From assembly GCA_016721015.1 (NCBI GenBank), contig JADKJL010000012.1, positions 372,001-436,000 on the forward strand: a stretch of 64,000 nucleotides of DNA, read 5' to 3'. This DNA is from Lysobacterales bacterium (GTDB taxonomy: Bacteria; Pseudomonadota; Gammaproteobacteria; Xanthomonadales; Rhodanobacteraceae). The translations under genes and the position numbers were made by a program. Below are positions 54,958-63,095 of the stretch, piece by piece (the stretch's first letter is position 1; every line of letters begins with the position of its first letter). The notes under the pieces were generated by a model, which was not told where the DNA came from, ran no database searches, and was given only the letters and a program-made list of their open reading frames with translations.

Positions 54958-56318
54958 GCCATCCCCTGCTTGCCCTTTCGCCACTGGATGGGCGCTACGC
55001 CGCCAAGGTCGAGGCGTTGCGGCCGATCTTCAGCGAATTCGGCCTCATGCAGCGCCGCGTACTGGTCGAGATCCGCTGGCTGATCGCCTTGTCCGACGAA
55101 GCGGGAATTGCCGAAGTTGCACCTTTCCCGGTGGCGGTGCGCAGCGCTCTTGCAGCGATTGCCGATGATTTCAGCATCGCCGATGGCGAGCGCATCAAGG
55201 CCATCGAGCACGGGACGAATCACGACGTCAAGGCGGTCGAGTATTTCATCAAGGAACGCATCGGCGGCATTCCCGAACTGGCAGCCGCAAAGGAATTCGT
55301 CCACTTCGCCTGCACGTCGGAGGACATCAACAATCTCGCCTATGCGCTGATGCTGCGCGACGCCCGCGATCGGGTACTGCTGCCGACGCTCGACGCGTTG
55401 AGCAGCCGACTGCGCGCAATCGCCGAGGCTTTCGCCGCTCAGCCCATGCTTTCGCGCACGCACGGCCAGACCGCCTCACCGACCACGCTCGGCAAGGAGA
55501 TCGCAAACGTCGTCGCGCGACTGGGCAGGCAACGCGCACAAATCGCAAATGTCGATCTGCTCGGCAAGATCAATGGTGCGGTTGGCAACTACAACGCACA
55601 CGTCGTGGCGTATCCGGAAGTCGACTGGCCGGCATTTGCGCAACGCTTCGTCGAGAGCCTCGGTCTTGTGTTCAATGCCTACACGACGCAGATCGAACCG
55701 CACGACTGCATTGCCGAGATCAGCGACGCCACTCGCCGCAGCAACACGATCCTGATCGATTTCGCCCGCGACATCTGGGGTTATATCTCGCTCGGTTACT
55801 TCCGCCAGACCCTGAAGGCCGGCGAAGTCGGCTCTTCGACGATGCCGCACAAGGTCAATCCGATCGATTTCGAGAACGCGGAAGGCAACTTCGGCATCGC
55901 CAATGCGCTGTTCGAGCATTTCAGCGCCAAACTTCCGATCAGCCGCTGGCAGCGTGATCTGACCGATTCGACCGTGCTGCGCGCGCTGGGCACTGCTTTC
56001 GGCCATACCCTGATCGCCCTCGATTCGCTGTCCAAGGGCGTGGCCAAGCTGCAGGTCGACGCAACGCGCATCGATGCCGATCTCGATGCAAGCTGGGAAG
56101 TCCTCGCTGAAGCCGTGCAGACGATCATGCGCCGCCATGGGCTGCCAAATCCCTATGAGCAACTCAAGACCCTCACCCGCGGCCAGGGCATCACCCGCGA
56201 ATCTCTGCGCGTATTCATCGAAGTGCTGGCATTGCCCGAGGCCGACAAGCAACGCCTGCTCGACATGACACCCGGTGGCTATACGGGCCTGGCCGAGCGG
56301 CTCGCACGAAACATCTGA
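54954..56318 (+). CDS. purB: Adenylosuccinate lyase
   Basis: Acts twice in purine synthesis: SAICAR to AICAR and adenylosuccinate to AMP. 454 aa (MSHPLLALSPLDGRYAAKVE). Typical LSPLDGRY start, EHGTNHDVKAVEYFIKE, HFACTSEDINNLAYALM, LSRTHGQTASPTTLGKE with catalytic His, and the signature GSSTMPHKVNPIDFENAE. Coupled to the CNNM gene; roxA follows after 157 bp that includes a short gccggg/cccggc hairpin (56321-56340). Confidence 0.98.
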   Translation: MSHPLLALSPLDGRYAAKVEALRPIFSEFGLMQRRVLVEIRWLIALSDEAGIAEVAPFPVAVRSALAAIADDFSIADGERIKAIEHGTNHDVKAVEYFIKERIGGIPELAAAKEFVHFACTSEDINNLAYALMLRDARDRVLLPTLDALSSRLRAIAEAFAAQPMLSRTHGQTASPTTLGKEIANVVARLGRQRAQIANVDLLGKINGAVGNYNAHVVAYPEVDWPAFAQRFVESLGLVFNAYTTQIEPHDCIAEISDATRRSNTILIDFARDIWGYISLGYFRQTLKAGEVGSSTMPHKVNPIDFENAEGNFGIANALFEHFSAKLPISRWQRDLTDSTVLRALGTAFGHTLIALDSLSKGVAKLQVDATRIDADLDASWEVLAEAVQTIMRRHGLPNPYEQLKTLTRGQGITRESLRVFIEVLALPEADKQRLLDMTPGGYTGLAERLARNI

Positions 56319-56475
56319 GCGCCGGGCCGGTTGACCCGGCAGATTCCAGCCACGCTCGACAAACAGTTCATCCTGCAATTGAGCAAACGCCGGACTCGAA
56401 CATGCTGGTGCCGATTCGCCGTGCGGATGCGTTCACGGCAACCAGTGGGCGCAAGCGGTCAACGGAAAGCCGGAC

Positions 56476-57666
56476 ATGGGAATCTCCGATTCAATGATTG
56501 AAACGACAGCAACCAGCAAACACTTTCTCGGCATGTCGCCGGCGGCGTTTCTGCGCGACTACTGGCAACAGCGACCGCTGCTGATCCGCAATGCGTTTGC
56601 GGAGTTCTCCAGTCCGCTGGCGCCGGATGACCTGGCTGGTCTGGCCTGCGAGGATTTCGCCCTGTCGCGCCTGATTGCGCACAATCCGGCAAGCGATCGC
56701 TGGACCGTGCGTAATGGGCCATTCGCCGAAACCGATTTTGCCGACCTGCCGGAATCACACTGGACCCTGCTCGTGCAGGATGTCGACAAGTGGGACGCCG
56801 ATGTGGCCGGGCTGCTTGGACATTTCGACTTCCTGCCCAGCTGGCGCGTTGACGACGTCATGGTCAGTTATGCCGAAGATGGTGGCTCGGTCGGCGCGCA
56901 TGTCGACCACTACGACGTCTTCCTGATCCAGGGCCTCGGTCGCCGACGCTGGCAGATCAACACGGATGCCAATGCACCGAAGCGCTTCAGGGACGACGTT
57001 GAACTCAAGCTGCTGAGCGAATTCACGCCGAGCCACGAGTGGCTGCTCGGGCCCGGCGACATGCTCTACCTGCCGCCCGGCATTGCCCACCATGGCATCG
57101 CCGAAGGTGCGTGTCTGACATTTTCAGTCGGCATGCGCGCTCCGGCCGTCGCCGAGATGATCACGGATTTCGCCGGTTTTGTCGCCGAACGCATGGCTGA
57201 CGAGATGCGCTATTCGGATGCGCGGATTTTGCCGGCAAAGGCCGCCGGCGAGATTGATGACAAGGCGCTGGAAAAAATCGGACAGACCTTGCGGGATTCG
57301 TTGGCGGTTGACGCGTCCACGCTGCGCGGCTGGTTCGGATCGTTCATCACCCGTTACCGTGCCGCGCACGAGGCCGTGCCGCGCAGCAAGCCATTGAACC
57401 CTGCCGAATTCATCCGCCGGCTTGCAGCGGGCGCCCAACTGCAGTTCAATCCATGGACGCGACTGGCCTGGTCGAAGGCGGCTCGCGGCGCCACCCTGTT
57501 TGTCGCTGGTGAAGCGTACCCCTGCCCGCGCAGCCTGGCCGAAAGGATCTGTGGTCGCGCCACGCTGGAATCGAGCGAACTTGCAACGCTGGATACGGCA
57601 TCATTGGATCTGCTGCTCACTCTCGTCAACGCTGGACATCTCGCCCTGAGCCGGAGTCGATCATGA
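56476..57666 (+). CDS. roxA: Ribosomal oxygenase RoxA (YcfD-like JmjC/cupin arginine hydroxylase)
   Basis: Fe(II)/2-oxoglutarate dioxygenase that hydroxylates an Arg of ribosomal protein L16. 396 aa, near the 373 of E. coli YcfD. JmjC core: FLRDYWQQRPLLIRNAF, metal site GAHVDHYDVFLIQGLGRRRW (HxD) and YLPPGIAHHGIAEG (distal His). C-terminal winged-helix part follows to residue 396. A GGAAAG site precedes the ATG. Its substrate 2-oxoglutarate links it to the suc operon downstream. The GNAT gene overlaps its stop by four bases. Confidence 0.92.
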   Translation: MGISDSMIETTATSKHFLGMSPAAFLRDYWQQRPLLIRNAFAEFSSPLAPDDLAGLACEDFALSRLIAHNPASDRWTVRNGPFAETDFADLPESHWTLLVQDVDKWDADVAGLLGHFDFLPSWRVDDVMVSYAEDGGSVGAHVDHYDVFLIQGLGRRRWQINTDANAPKRFRDDVELKLLSEFTPSHEWLLGPGDMLYLPPGIAHHGIAEGACLTFSVGMRAPAVAEMITDFAGFVAERMADEMRYSDARILPAKAAGEIDDKALEKIGQTLRDSLAVDASTLRGWFGSFITRYRAAHEAVPRSKPLNPAEFIRRLAAGAQLQFNPWTRLAWSKAARGATLFVAGEAYPCPRSLAERICGRATLESSELATLDTASLDLLLTLVNAGHLALSRSRS

Positions 57667-58616
57667 TCAACGCGGACTTCACCGTGGAACCTGCCACCTG
57701 GGCGGCCGACATGGCCGACCTGCGCCGCGTGCGCGATGCGGTTTTCGTGATCGAACAGGCAGTTCCGGAGGATGAGGAATGGGATGAGCTCGACGCTGTT
57801 TCCCAGCATGTCATCGCCCGCGACCAGAACGGCCAGTCAATTGGAACCGGCCGACTGACGCCGAAAGGCACGATCGGGCGCATGGCGGTCGTTGCCGACT
57901 GGCGTGGCCGCGGCGTCGGCGATTCGATCCTGCGCGTGCTCCTCGAACTCGCACGCGCACGCCATTTCAGGGAAATCGAAATCCACGCACAGTCGCATGC
58001 ATTGGCGTTTTACGAGCGCGCCGGCTTCGAGGCCTACGGCGAGGAGTTCGACGAGTGCGGAATCCTGCATCGGCATATGCGCATCGCGATCCCCCCGCTG
58101 GAGCCGCGCCATCCATCACCCATCCCTGCGCATGACGAAAACCTGCTGACCAGCACGGATCGTGAATCCACGCGCGCCGCCGTGCTTGCGGTACTCGCGA
58201 CCGCACGCCGCGAAGCCTGCATCTACATGCGCGAACTCGAAGCCGACATCTACGACCATGCCGATGTGGTCGAAGCGCTGAAGAAAATCGCCATCTCGGG
58301 TGCGAACTCGAGCATCCGCATCCTGATCCAGGCACCGAGCGGAGCACGCGCCGACGGCAACCGCCTGGTTGCCCTGTCGCAGCGCCTCAGCAGCAGTTTC
58401 GCGTTCCGCACACCGGTTGAGGAAATCGATCATCAATACGCCGGATGCTTCGTCATCAGCGATCGTGGCGCATGGTTCGAGCGCACGCTTGCCAGTCGTT
58501 TCGATGGCGAGGGCAGCACGCGCGGTCCAGGGCGCAGGGCACAACTCCGGGATCTGTTCAACGCGGTCTGGGAGCGCAGTGAGGAATTGGCGGAAATGCG
58601 CCGCCTCGAAATCTGA
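57663..58616 (+). CDS. GNAT acetyltransferase with C-terminal PLD-like domain
   Basis: 317 aa. Residues 1-150 are a GNAT domain: LRRVRDAVFVIEQAVPEDEE, GTGRLTPKGTIGRMAVVADW and the acetyl-CoA loop RGRGVGDSILRVLLELAR, then HAQSHALAFYERAGFEAYGE. The second half (about 160-317; REACIYMRELEADIYDHADV, SIRILIQAPSGARADGNRLV, EEIDHQYAGCFVISDRGAWF) resembles the phospholipase-D-like fold without two HKD motifs. Its target is unknown. Coupled to roxA. Confidence 0.82.
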   Translation: MINADFTVEPATWAADMADLRRVRDAVFVIEQAVPEDEEWDELDAVSQHVIARDQNGQSIGTGRLTPKGTIGRMAVVADWRGRGVGDSILRVLLELARARHFREIEIHAQSHALAFYERAGFEAYGEEFDECGILHRHMRIAIPPLEPRHPSPIPAHDENLLTSTDRESTRAAVLAVLATARREACIYMRELEADIYDHADVVEALKKIAISGANSSIRILIQAPSGARADGNRLVALSQRLSSSFAFRTPVEEIDHQYAGCFVISDRGAWFERTLASRFDGEGSTRGPGRRAQLRDLFNAVWERSEELAEMRRLEI

Positions 58617-58727
58617 GCCACGCGCGGCCAGATGCCTTTCAATGGGCGCATGTCTGCCACCTGAACATGCCGCTTGAACGTGGTGCGCGCGTGCTGCCGC
58701 AATGCAGCAATTGGCGCGCCCAGCGGC

Positions 58728-58733
58728 TATAAT
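58728..58733 (+). promoter_or_regulatory. Candidate -10 element of the sucAB-lpdA operon
   Basis: TATAAT 97 bp before the sucA GTG, preceded by GC. No clear -35 at 16-18 bp. Confidence 0.4.
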
Positions 58734-58830
58734 CAAAGGTTGTGCGCAGGCTGCTTGCACGATCGCCTGATCATTCGCCCCCAACTTTCTCCCGAACCCA
58801 ATACGGCACTCCCCGCCACCCGGAGCCCGC

Positions 58831-61719
58831 GTGACTTCCTCGACACTCTTGCAGCAGTTCCAGAGCACCTCCGCCCTTTCCGGCGGCAATGCGGCTTTCA
58901 TCGAAGACCTCTACGAGATCTGGCTAAACAATCCATCCGCGGTCTCCAGTGAGTGGAACGCGTACTTCGGATCGCTGAAAGGATCGTCAGTCCGCGAAGT
59001 TCCACATTCCGCGGCGATTGCACGCATCGAGGCCGCGCAACGCCGGGGCAGCGCACACACGGCGACGGCGACGTTTGCGGTGGACAATGCCGAAGCGCAG
59101 AAGCAGGCCGGTGTGCTCAAGCTGGTCACCGCTTATCGCTCGCGCGGTCACCTTGCGGCCGCACTGGATCCGCTCGATCTCGCCAATACCTATGGCAAGG
59201 AAGAACTTGCGGCACTGGGTCTGCTGCCGCGACCGGCGGCGCCCGATCTCGAACTGGCTTTCCATGGTCTCACCAACGCCGACCTCGATACCGAGTTCAA
59301 CACCGGATCACTGTCAGGTCCGCAGCGCCTCAAGCTGCGCGACTTGTTCGCCCTGCTCAAGGCGACTTATGCGAGCAGCATCGGCGTCGAATTCATGCAT
59401 ATTTCGGATGCCAGTCAGCGCCAATGGATGCACGAACAACTCGAAGGCACGGCCGGCCAGTTCAAGCTCGACAATGAGGAAAAGAAGCGCCTGCTCGGCA
59501 AGCTGACCCAGGCCGATGGCCTTGAGCGCTATCTGCACACCAAGTACGTGGGTCAGAAGCGCTTTGGCCTCGAAGGCGGTGACAGCCTGATACCGATGCT
59601 CGATGAGTTGCTCCGCCGCGGCGGCAGCGCCGGTCTCAATGACATGGTCATTGGCATGGCTCATCGCGGACGCCTCAACGTGCTGGTGAATATTCTCGGC
59701 AAGCCGCCCTCGAAGTTGTTCGATGAGTTCGAAGGACGCTTCGAGCATCAGGAAGATCCAGCCCGATCCGGTGACGTCAAGTACCACATGGGCTTCAGCG
59801 CCAACGTGCTCACGCCCGGACGCACGGTGCACGTCGCCCTTGCCTTCAATCCCTCACACCTGGAAATTGTCGATCCGGTCGTTGCCGGATCGGTGCGCGC
59901 ACGCCAGACCCATCGCAGCGACAAGAATCGCGAACATGTCGTGCCGGTCCTGATTCATGGCGATGCCGCCTTTGCCGGCCAGGGCGTAGTGATGGAGTTG
60001 TTCAACATGTCGCAAGCCAACGGCTTTTGCGTTGGCGGCACCGTGCATATCGTCATCAACAACCAGGTCGGCTTCACCATCTCCAATCCGCACGACGCGC
60101 GCTCGACCTTGTACTGCACCGATGTCGCCAAGATGGTCAATGCACCGGTTTTCCACGTCAATGGCGATGACCCGGAGGCTGTACTCTTTGTCGCCCGCCT
60201 GGCTTTCGACTATCGGCAGACGTTCAAGCGTGATGTCGTCATCGACCTGGTCTGCTACCGCCGCCATGGCCACAACGAAGCCGACGAGCCAGCAGCCACG
60301 CAACCATTGATGTACCAGGTAATCCGCGCCCGTTCACCGCTGCGTGAGCTCTACACCGACAAGCTGATCGGCGAAGGCATCATCACCGCCGACGAAGCGA
60401 AGGCGATGGTCGACAACTACCGCAAGCTGCTCGAAGCGGGTGCGCCGATTCCCGGTGTCGATGCGGACTACCACGATGCGCACGGTGTCGATTGGTCCAA
60501 GCATCTGGCGAATGACATTTTCGAGATCGTCAAGACCGGCGTCGAACCAACAGAAATCGAATCCGTCGATCGCAGCCTGCTCAAGGTGCCAGCGGGTATC
60601 ACCCTGCATCCGCGCGTGGCCAAGATCTATGCCGATCGTGAAAAGATGGCTTCCGGCGAGCAGCCGATCGATTGGGGGTTCGCGGAAAATCTCGCCTATG
60701 GAACGCTGATCGCCGACGGCTACAACATGCGCCTGGTCGGTCAGGATGCGGGACGCGGCACCTTCTTCCATCGCCATGCCGTCATGCACGACCAGAAAAG
60801 CGGCTCGCATCATGTGCCTCTCAAAAGCATTCGCGCCGATGCCACGGTCGAGATCATCGATTCGCTGCTCAGCGAAGAAGCCGTCATGGCGTTCGAATAT
60901 GGCTATGCGACGGCCACTCCGAACACGCTGGTGATCTGGGAAGCGCAGTTCGGCGATTTCGCCAATGGCGCCCAGGTCGTCATCGACCAGTTCATCTCCT
61001 CGGGAGAAGCCAAGTGGGGCCGCCTGTGCGGAATCGTCCTGCTGCTGCCGCATGGCTACGAAGGCCAGGGCCCTGAGCACTCTTCGGCGCGCCTTGAGCG
61101 CTATCTGCAACTCTGCGCAATGGAAAACATGCAGGTTTGCGTGCCGACCACGCCCGCGCAGATGTTTCACATGATGCGCCGCCAGATGCTGCGCGCCTGT
61201 CGCAAGCCACTGATCGTGATGACGCCAAAGTCGCTGCTGCGCCACAAGCTGGCCGTGTCCACACTTGACGACTTGAGCAACGGCCATTTCCATCTGGTCA
61301 TTCCCGATGCGACTGCGGGCAACGCGAAGAAGGTCAAGCGCGTCGTGTTCTGCTCGGGCAAGGTCTACTACGATTTGATCGAAGAAGCGGCCAAGCGCGA
61401 GATCAACGATGTCGCGATCCTGCGCGTGGAGCAGCTCTATCCGTTCCCGCGCGCCGAAGCGAAGGATGAACTGGCCAAATATACGGCAGCACGGGAAATC
61501 ATCTGGTGTCAGGAAGAGCCGATGAACCAGGGCGCCTGGTACCAGATCAAGCATCATCTGCAGGCCGTCGCATCGAACAAGCAGACGATCGCCTACGCCG
61601 GTCGGGCACGCTCCCCGGCACCGGCCTGCGGCCACCTCGCCCGCCATCTGTCCGAACAGGCCGCGCTCGTCGAGCAGGCGCTGGTCTCACCGATCAGCAG
61701 CGACTACGCTCTCGAATAA
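58831..61719 (+). CDS. sucA: 2-oxoglutarate dehydrogenase E1 component
   Basis: Thiamine-diphosphate enzyme that decarboxylates 2-oxoglutarate in the TCA cycle. 962 aa from GTG 58831 (MTSSTLLQQFQSTSALSGGN). N-terminal E2-binding segment AAFIEDLYEIWLNNPSAVSS, MAHRGRLNVLVNILGKPP, DPARSGDVKYHMGFS, ThDP site INNQVGFT and GDDPEAV, YRRHGHNEADEP, and C-terminal EFQFGDF-like EAQFGDFANGAQVVIDQFIS. First gene of sucA-sucB-lpdA. Confidence 0.98.
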   Translation: MTSSTLLQQFQSTSALSGGNAAFIEDLYEIWLNNPSAVSSEWNAYFGSLKGSSVREVPHSAAIARIEAAQRRGSAHTATATFAVDNAEAQKQAGVLKLVTAYRSRGHLAAALDPLDLANTYGKEELAALGLLPRPAAPDLELAFHGLTNADLDTEFNTGSLSGPQRLKLRDLFALLKATYASSIGVEFMHISDASQRQWMHEQLEGTAGQFKLDNEEKKRLLGKLTQADGLERYLHTKYVGQKRFGLEGGDSLIPMLDELLRRGGSAGLNDMVIGMAHRGRLNVLVNILGKPPSKLFDEFEGRFEHQEDPARSGDVKYHMGFSANVLTPGRTVHVALAFNPSHLEIVDPVVAGSVRARQTHRSDKNREHVVPVLIHGDAAFAGQGVVMELFNMSQANGFCVGGTVHIVINNQVGFTISNPHDARSTLYCTDVAKMVNAPVFHVNGDDPEAVLFVARLAFDYRQTFKRDVVIDLVCYRRHGHNEADEPAATQPLMYQVIRARSPLRELYTDKLIGEGIITADEAKAMVDNYRKLLEAGAPIPGVDADYHDAHGVDWSKHLANDIFEIVKTGVEPTEIESVDRSLLKVPAGITLHPRVAKIYADREKMASGEQPIDWGFAENLAYGTLIADGYNMRLVGQDAGRGTFFHRHAVMHDQKSGSHHVPLKSIRADATVEIIDSLLSEEAVMAFEYGYATATPNTLVIWEAQFGDFANGAQVVIDQFISSGEAKWGRLCGIVLLLPHGYEGQGPEHSSARLERYLQLCAMENMQVCVPTTPAQMFHMMRRQMLRACRKPLIVMTPKSLLRHKLAVSTLDDLSNGHFHLVIPDATAGNAKKVKRVVFCSGKVYYDLIEEAAKREINDVAILRVEQLYPFPRAEAKDELAKYTAAREIIWCQEEPMNQGAWYQIKHHLQAVASNKQTIAYAGRARSPAPACGHLARHLSEQAALVEQALVSPISSDYALE

Positions 61720-61772
61720 GCGAACAACATCCCGAATCCATTGCATCGCATTGAAGCCCCAGGACAGCACTC

Positions 61773-62981
61773 ATGAGCCTTGAAATCAAAGTTCCGGTTC
61801 TCCCCGAATCCGTTTCCGACGCGACCATCGCCACCTGGCACAAGAAGCCCGGCGACGCGGTCAAACGCGACGAGAACCTGGTCGACCTCGAAACCGACAA
61901 GGTTGTCCTTGAAGTGCCCGCACCCGCCGACGGTGTGCTCAAGTCGATCAATGCCGAAACCGGCGCAACCGTGACCAGCGGCGAATTGCTTGGCGTGATC
62001 GAGGAAGGCGCGGCCGCTGCAGCGCCGGCTGCCGAGGCCAAGAAAGCCGACGCGCCGAAGGCCGACAAGAAGGCGGAGAAGACTGAAGCCAAGGCACCGG
62101 CCAAGGGCGTCGAGGAACTCTCGCCGGCCGGACGTCGGCTTGCGACCGAAGAGAAAATCGACCCGACCCAGGTCGAGGGCACCGGCCGCGACGGACGCGT
62201 GACCAAGGAAGACCTGGTCCAGCACGCCAAGGCTCCCGCGCCTGCGGCAAGCAAGTCCGCCGTCGCGCCAACCCCGGGCAATCGCCCCGAGGAGCGCGTG
62301 CCGATGACGCGCATGCGCGCCAAGATCGCCGAGCGCCTGATGCACTCGAAGAACTCGATCGCGATGTTGACCTCGTTCAACGAAGTCAACCTGACCGAAG
62401 TCGCGAAGATGCGCAAGCAACTCGGTGAGCAGTTCATGAAAACCCACGGCGTCAAGCTCGGCTTCATGAGCTTCTTCGTCAAGGCGGCGGCCGAAGCACT
62501 CAAGCGCTACCCGGTCGTGAATGCCTCGGTTGACGACAATGACGTGATCTACCACGGCTATCAGGACATTTCGATTGCAGTGTCGACCGATCGCGGACTG
62601 CTTACGCCGGTCTTGCGCGATGCCCAGGACATGAGCTTCGCCGATGTCGAAAAGGCCATCATCGACTTCGCCACACGTGCGCGCGAAGGTGGCATCACGC
62701 TTGAGGATCTGCAGGGCGGCACCTTCACGATCACCAACGGCGGCACCTTCGGCTCGCTGTTCTCGACGCCGATCGTCAATCCGCCGCAGAGTGCCATCCT
62801 CGGCATGCACACGATCAAGGAGCGCGCGATCGTCGAAAACGGCCAGGTCGTCGCCGCACCGATGATGTACATCGCGATCAGTTACGACCACCGCATCATC
62901 GACGGCAAAGACGCAGTGCTGTTCCTCGTCGACATCAAGAACCAGCTGGAGAATCCGCACACGATGTTGCTCGGAATCTGA
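61773..62981 (+). CDS. sucB: Dihydrolipoyl succinyltransferase (E2 of 2-oxoglutarate dehydrogenase)
   Basis: 402 aa core of the complex. Lipoyl domain (about 1-78) with the target Lys in DLETDKVVLEVPAPADGVL; Ala/Lys/Pro-rich linker; peripheral-subunit binding domain (about 112-150, LSPAGRRLATEEKIDPTQVE); catalytic domain with FNEVNLTEVAKMRKQ and the active-site ISYDHRIIDGKDAV. Stop codon lies within a perfect 15-bp inverted repeat. Confidence 0.98.
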   Translation: MSLEIKVPVLPESVSDATIATWHKKPGDAVKRDENLVDLETDKVVLEVPAPADGVLKSINAETGATVTSGELLGVIEEGAAAAAPAAEAKKADAPKADKKAEKTEAKAPAKGVEELSPAGRRLATEEKIDPTQVEGTGRDGRVTKEDLVQHAKAPAPAASKSAVAPTPGNRPEERVPMTRMRAKIAERLMHSKNSIAMLTSFNEVNLTEVAKMRKQLGEQFMKTHGVKLGFMSFFVKAAAEALKRYPVVNASVDDNDVIYHGYQDISIAVSTDRGLLTPVLRDAQDMSFADVEKAIIDFATRAREGGITLEDLQGGTFTITNGGTFGSLFSTPIVNPPQSAILGMHTIKERAIVENGQVVAAPMMYIAISYDHRIIDGKDAVLFLVDIKNQLENPHTMLLGI

Positions 62982-62995
62982 TTCCGAGCAACATC
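62963..62995. terminator. Perfect 15-bp inverted repeat over the sucB stop codon
   Basis: gatgttgctcggaat (62963-62977) and its complement (62981-62995) with a 3-bp centre; the sucB TGA is at 62979-62981. No T-run. May attenuate transcription into lpdA or protect the sucAB transcript from 3' decay. Confidence 0.6.
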
Positions 62996-63081
62996 CGGGA
63001 ATAGAGAATGGGGAATCGGGAATGGTGAGAGCCATTCCGCTCCGCTTTTACCATTCCCTATTCCCTATTCCCCATTCCCGA
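62996..63081. repeat. Inverted gggaatN heptamer element between sucB and lpdA
   Basis: Left arm (62996-63026) built of gggaata/gggaatc/gggaatg-type units; right arm (63050-63081) of complementary cattccc/tattccc units. The arms pair over about 31 bp with a few mismatches around a 23-bp loop. Ends 14 bp before the lpdA ATG. Confidence 0.85.
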
Positions 63082-63095
63082 TGTGAGCAAATGAA

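Noticed and set aside
53512..54984. 490-aa minus-strand frame opposite the CNNM gene
   Set aside because: Antisense shadow of the supported CNNM/CorC-like gene; extends into heptamer repeats.
60334..61647. 437-aa minus-strand frame opposite sucA
   Set aside because: Antisense to a fully conserved sucA; no independent support.
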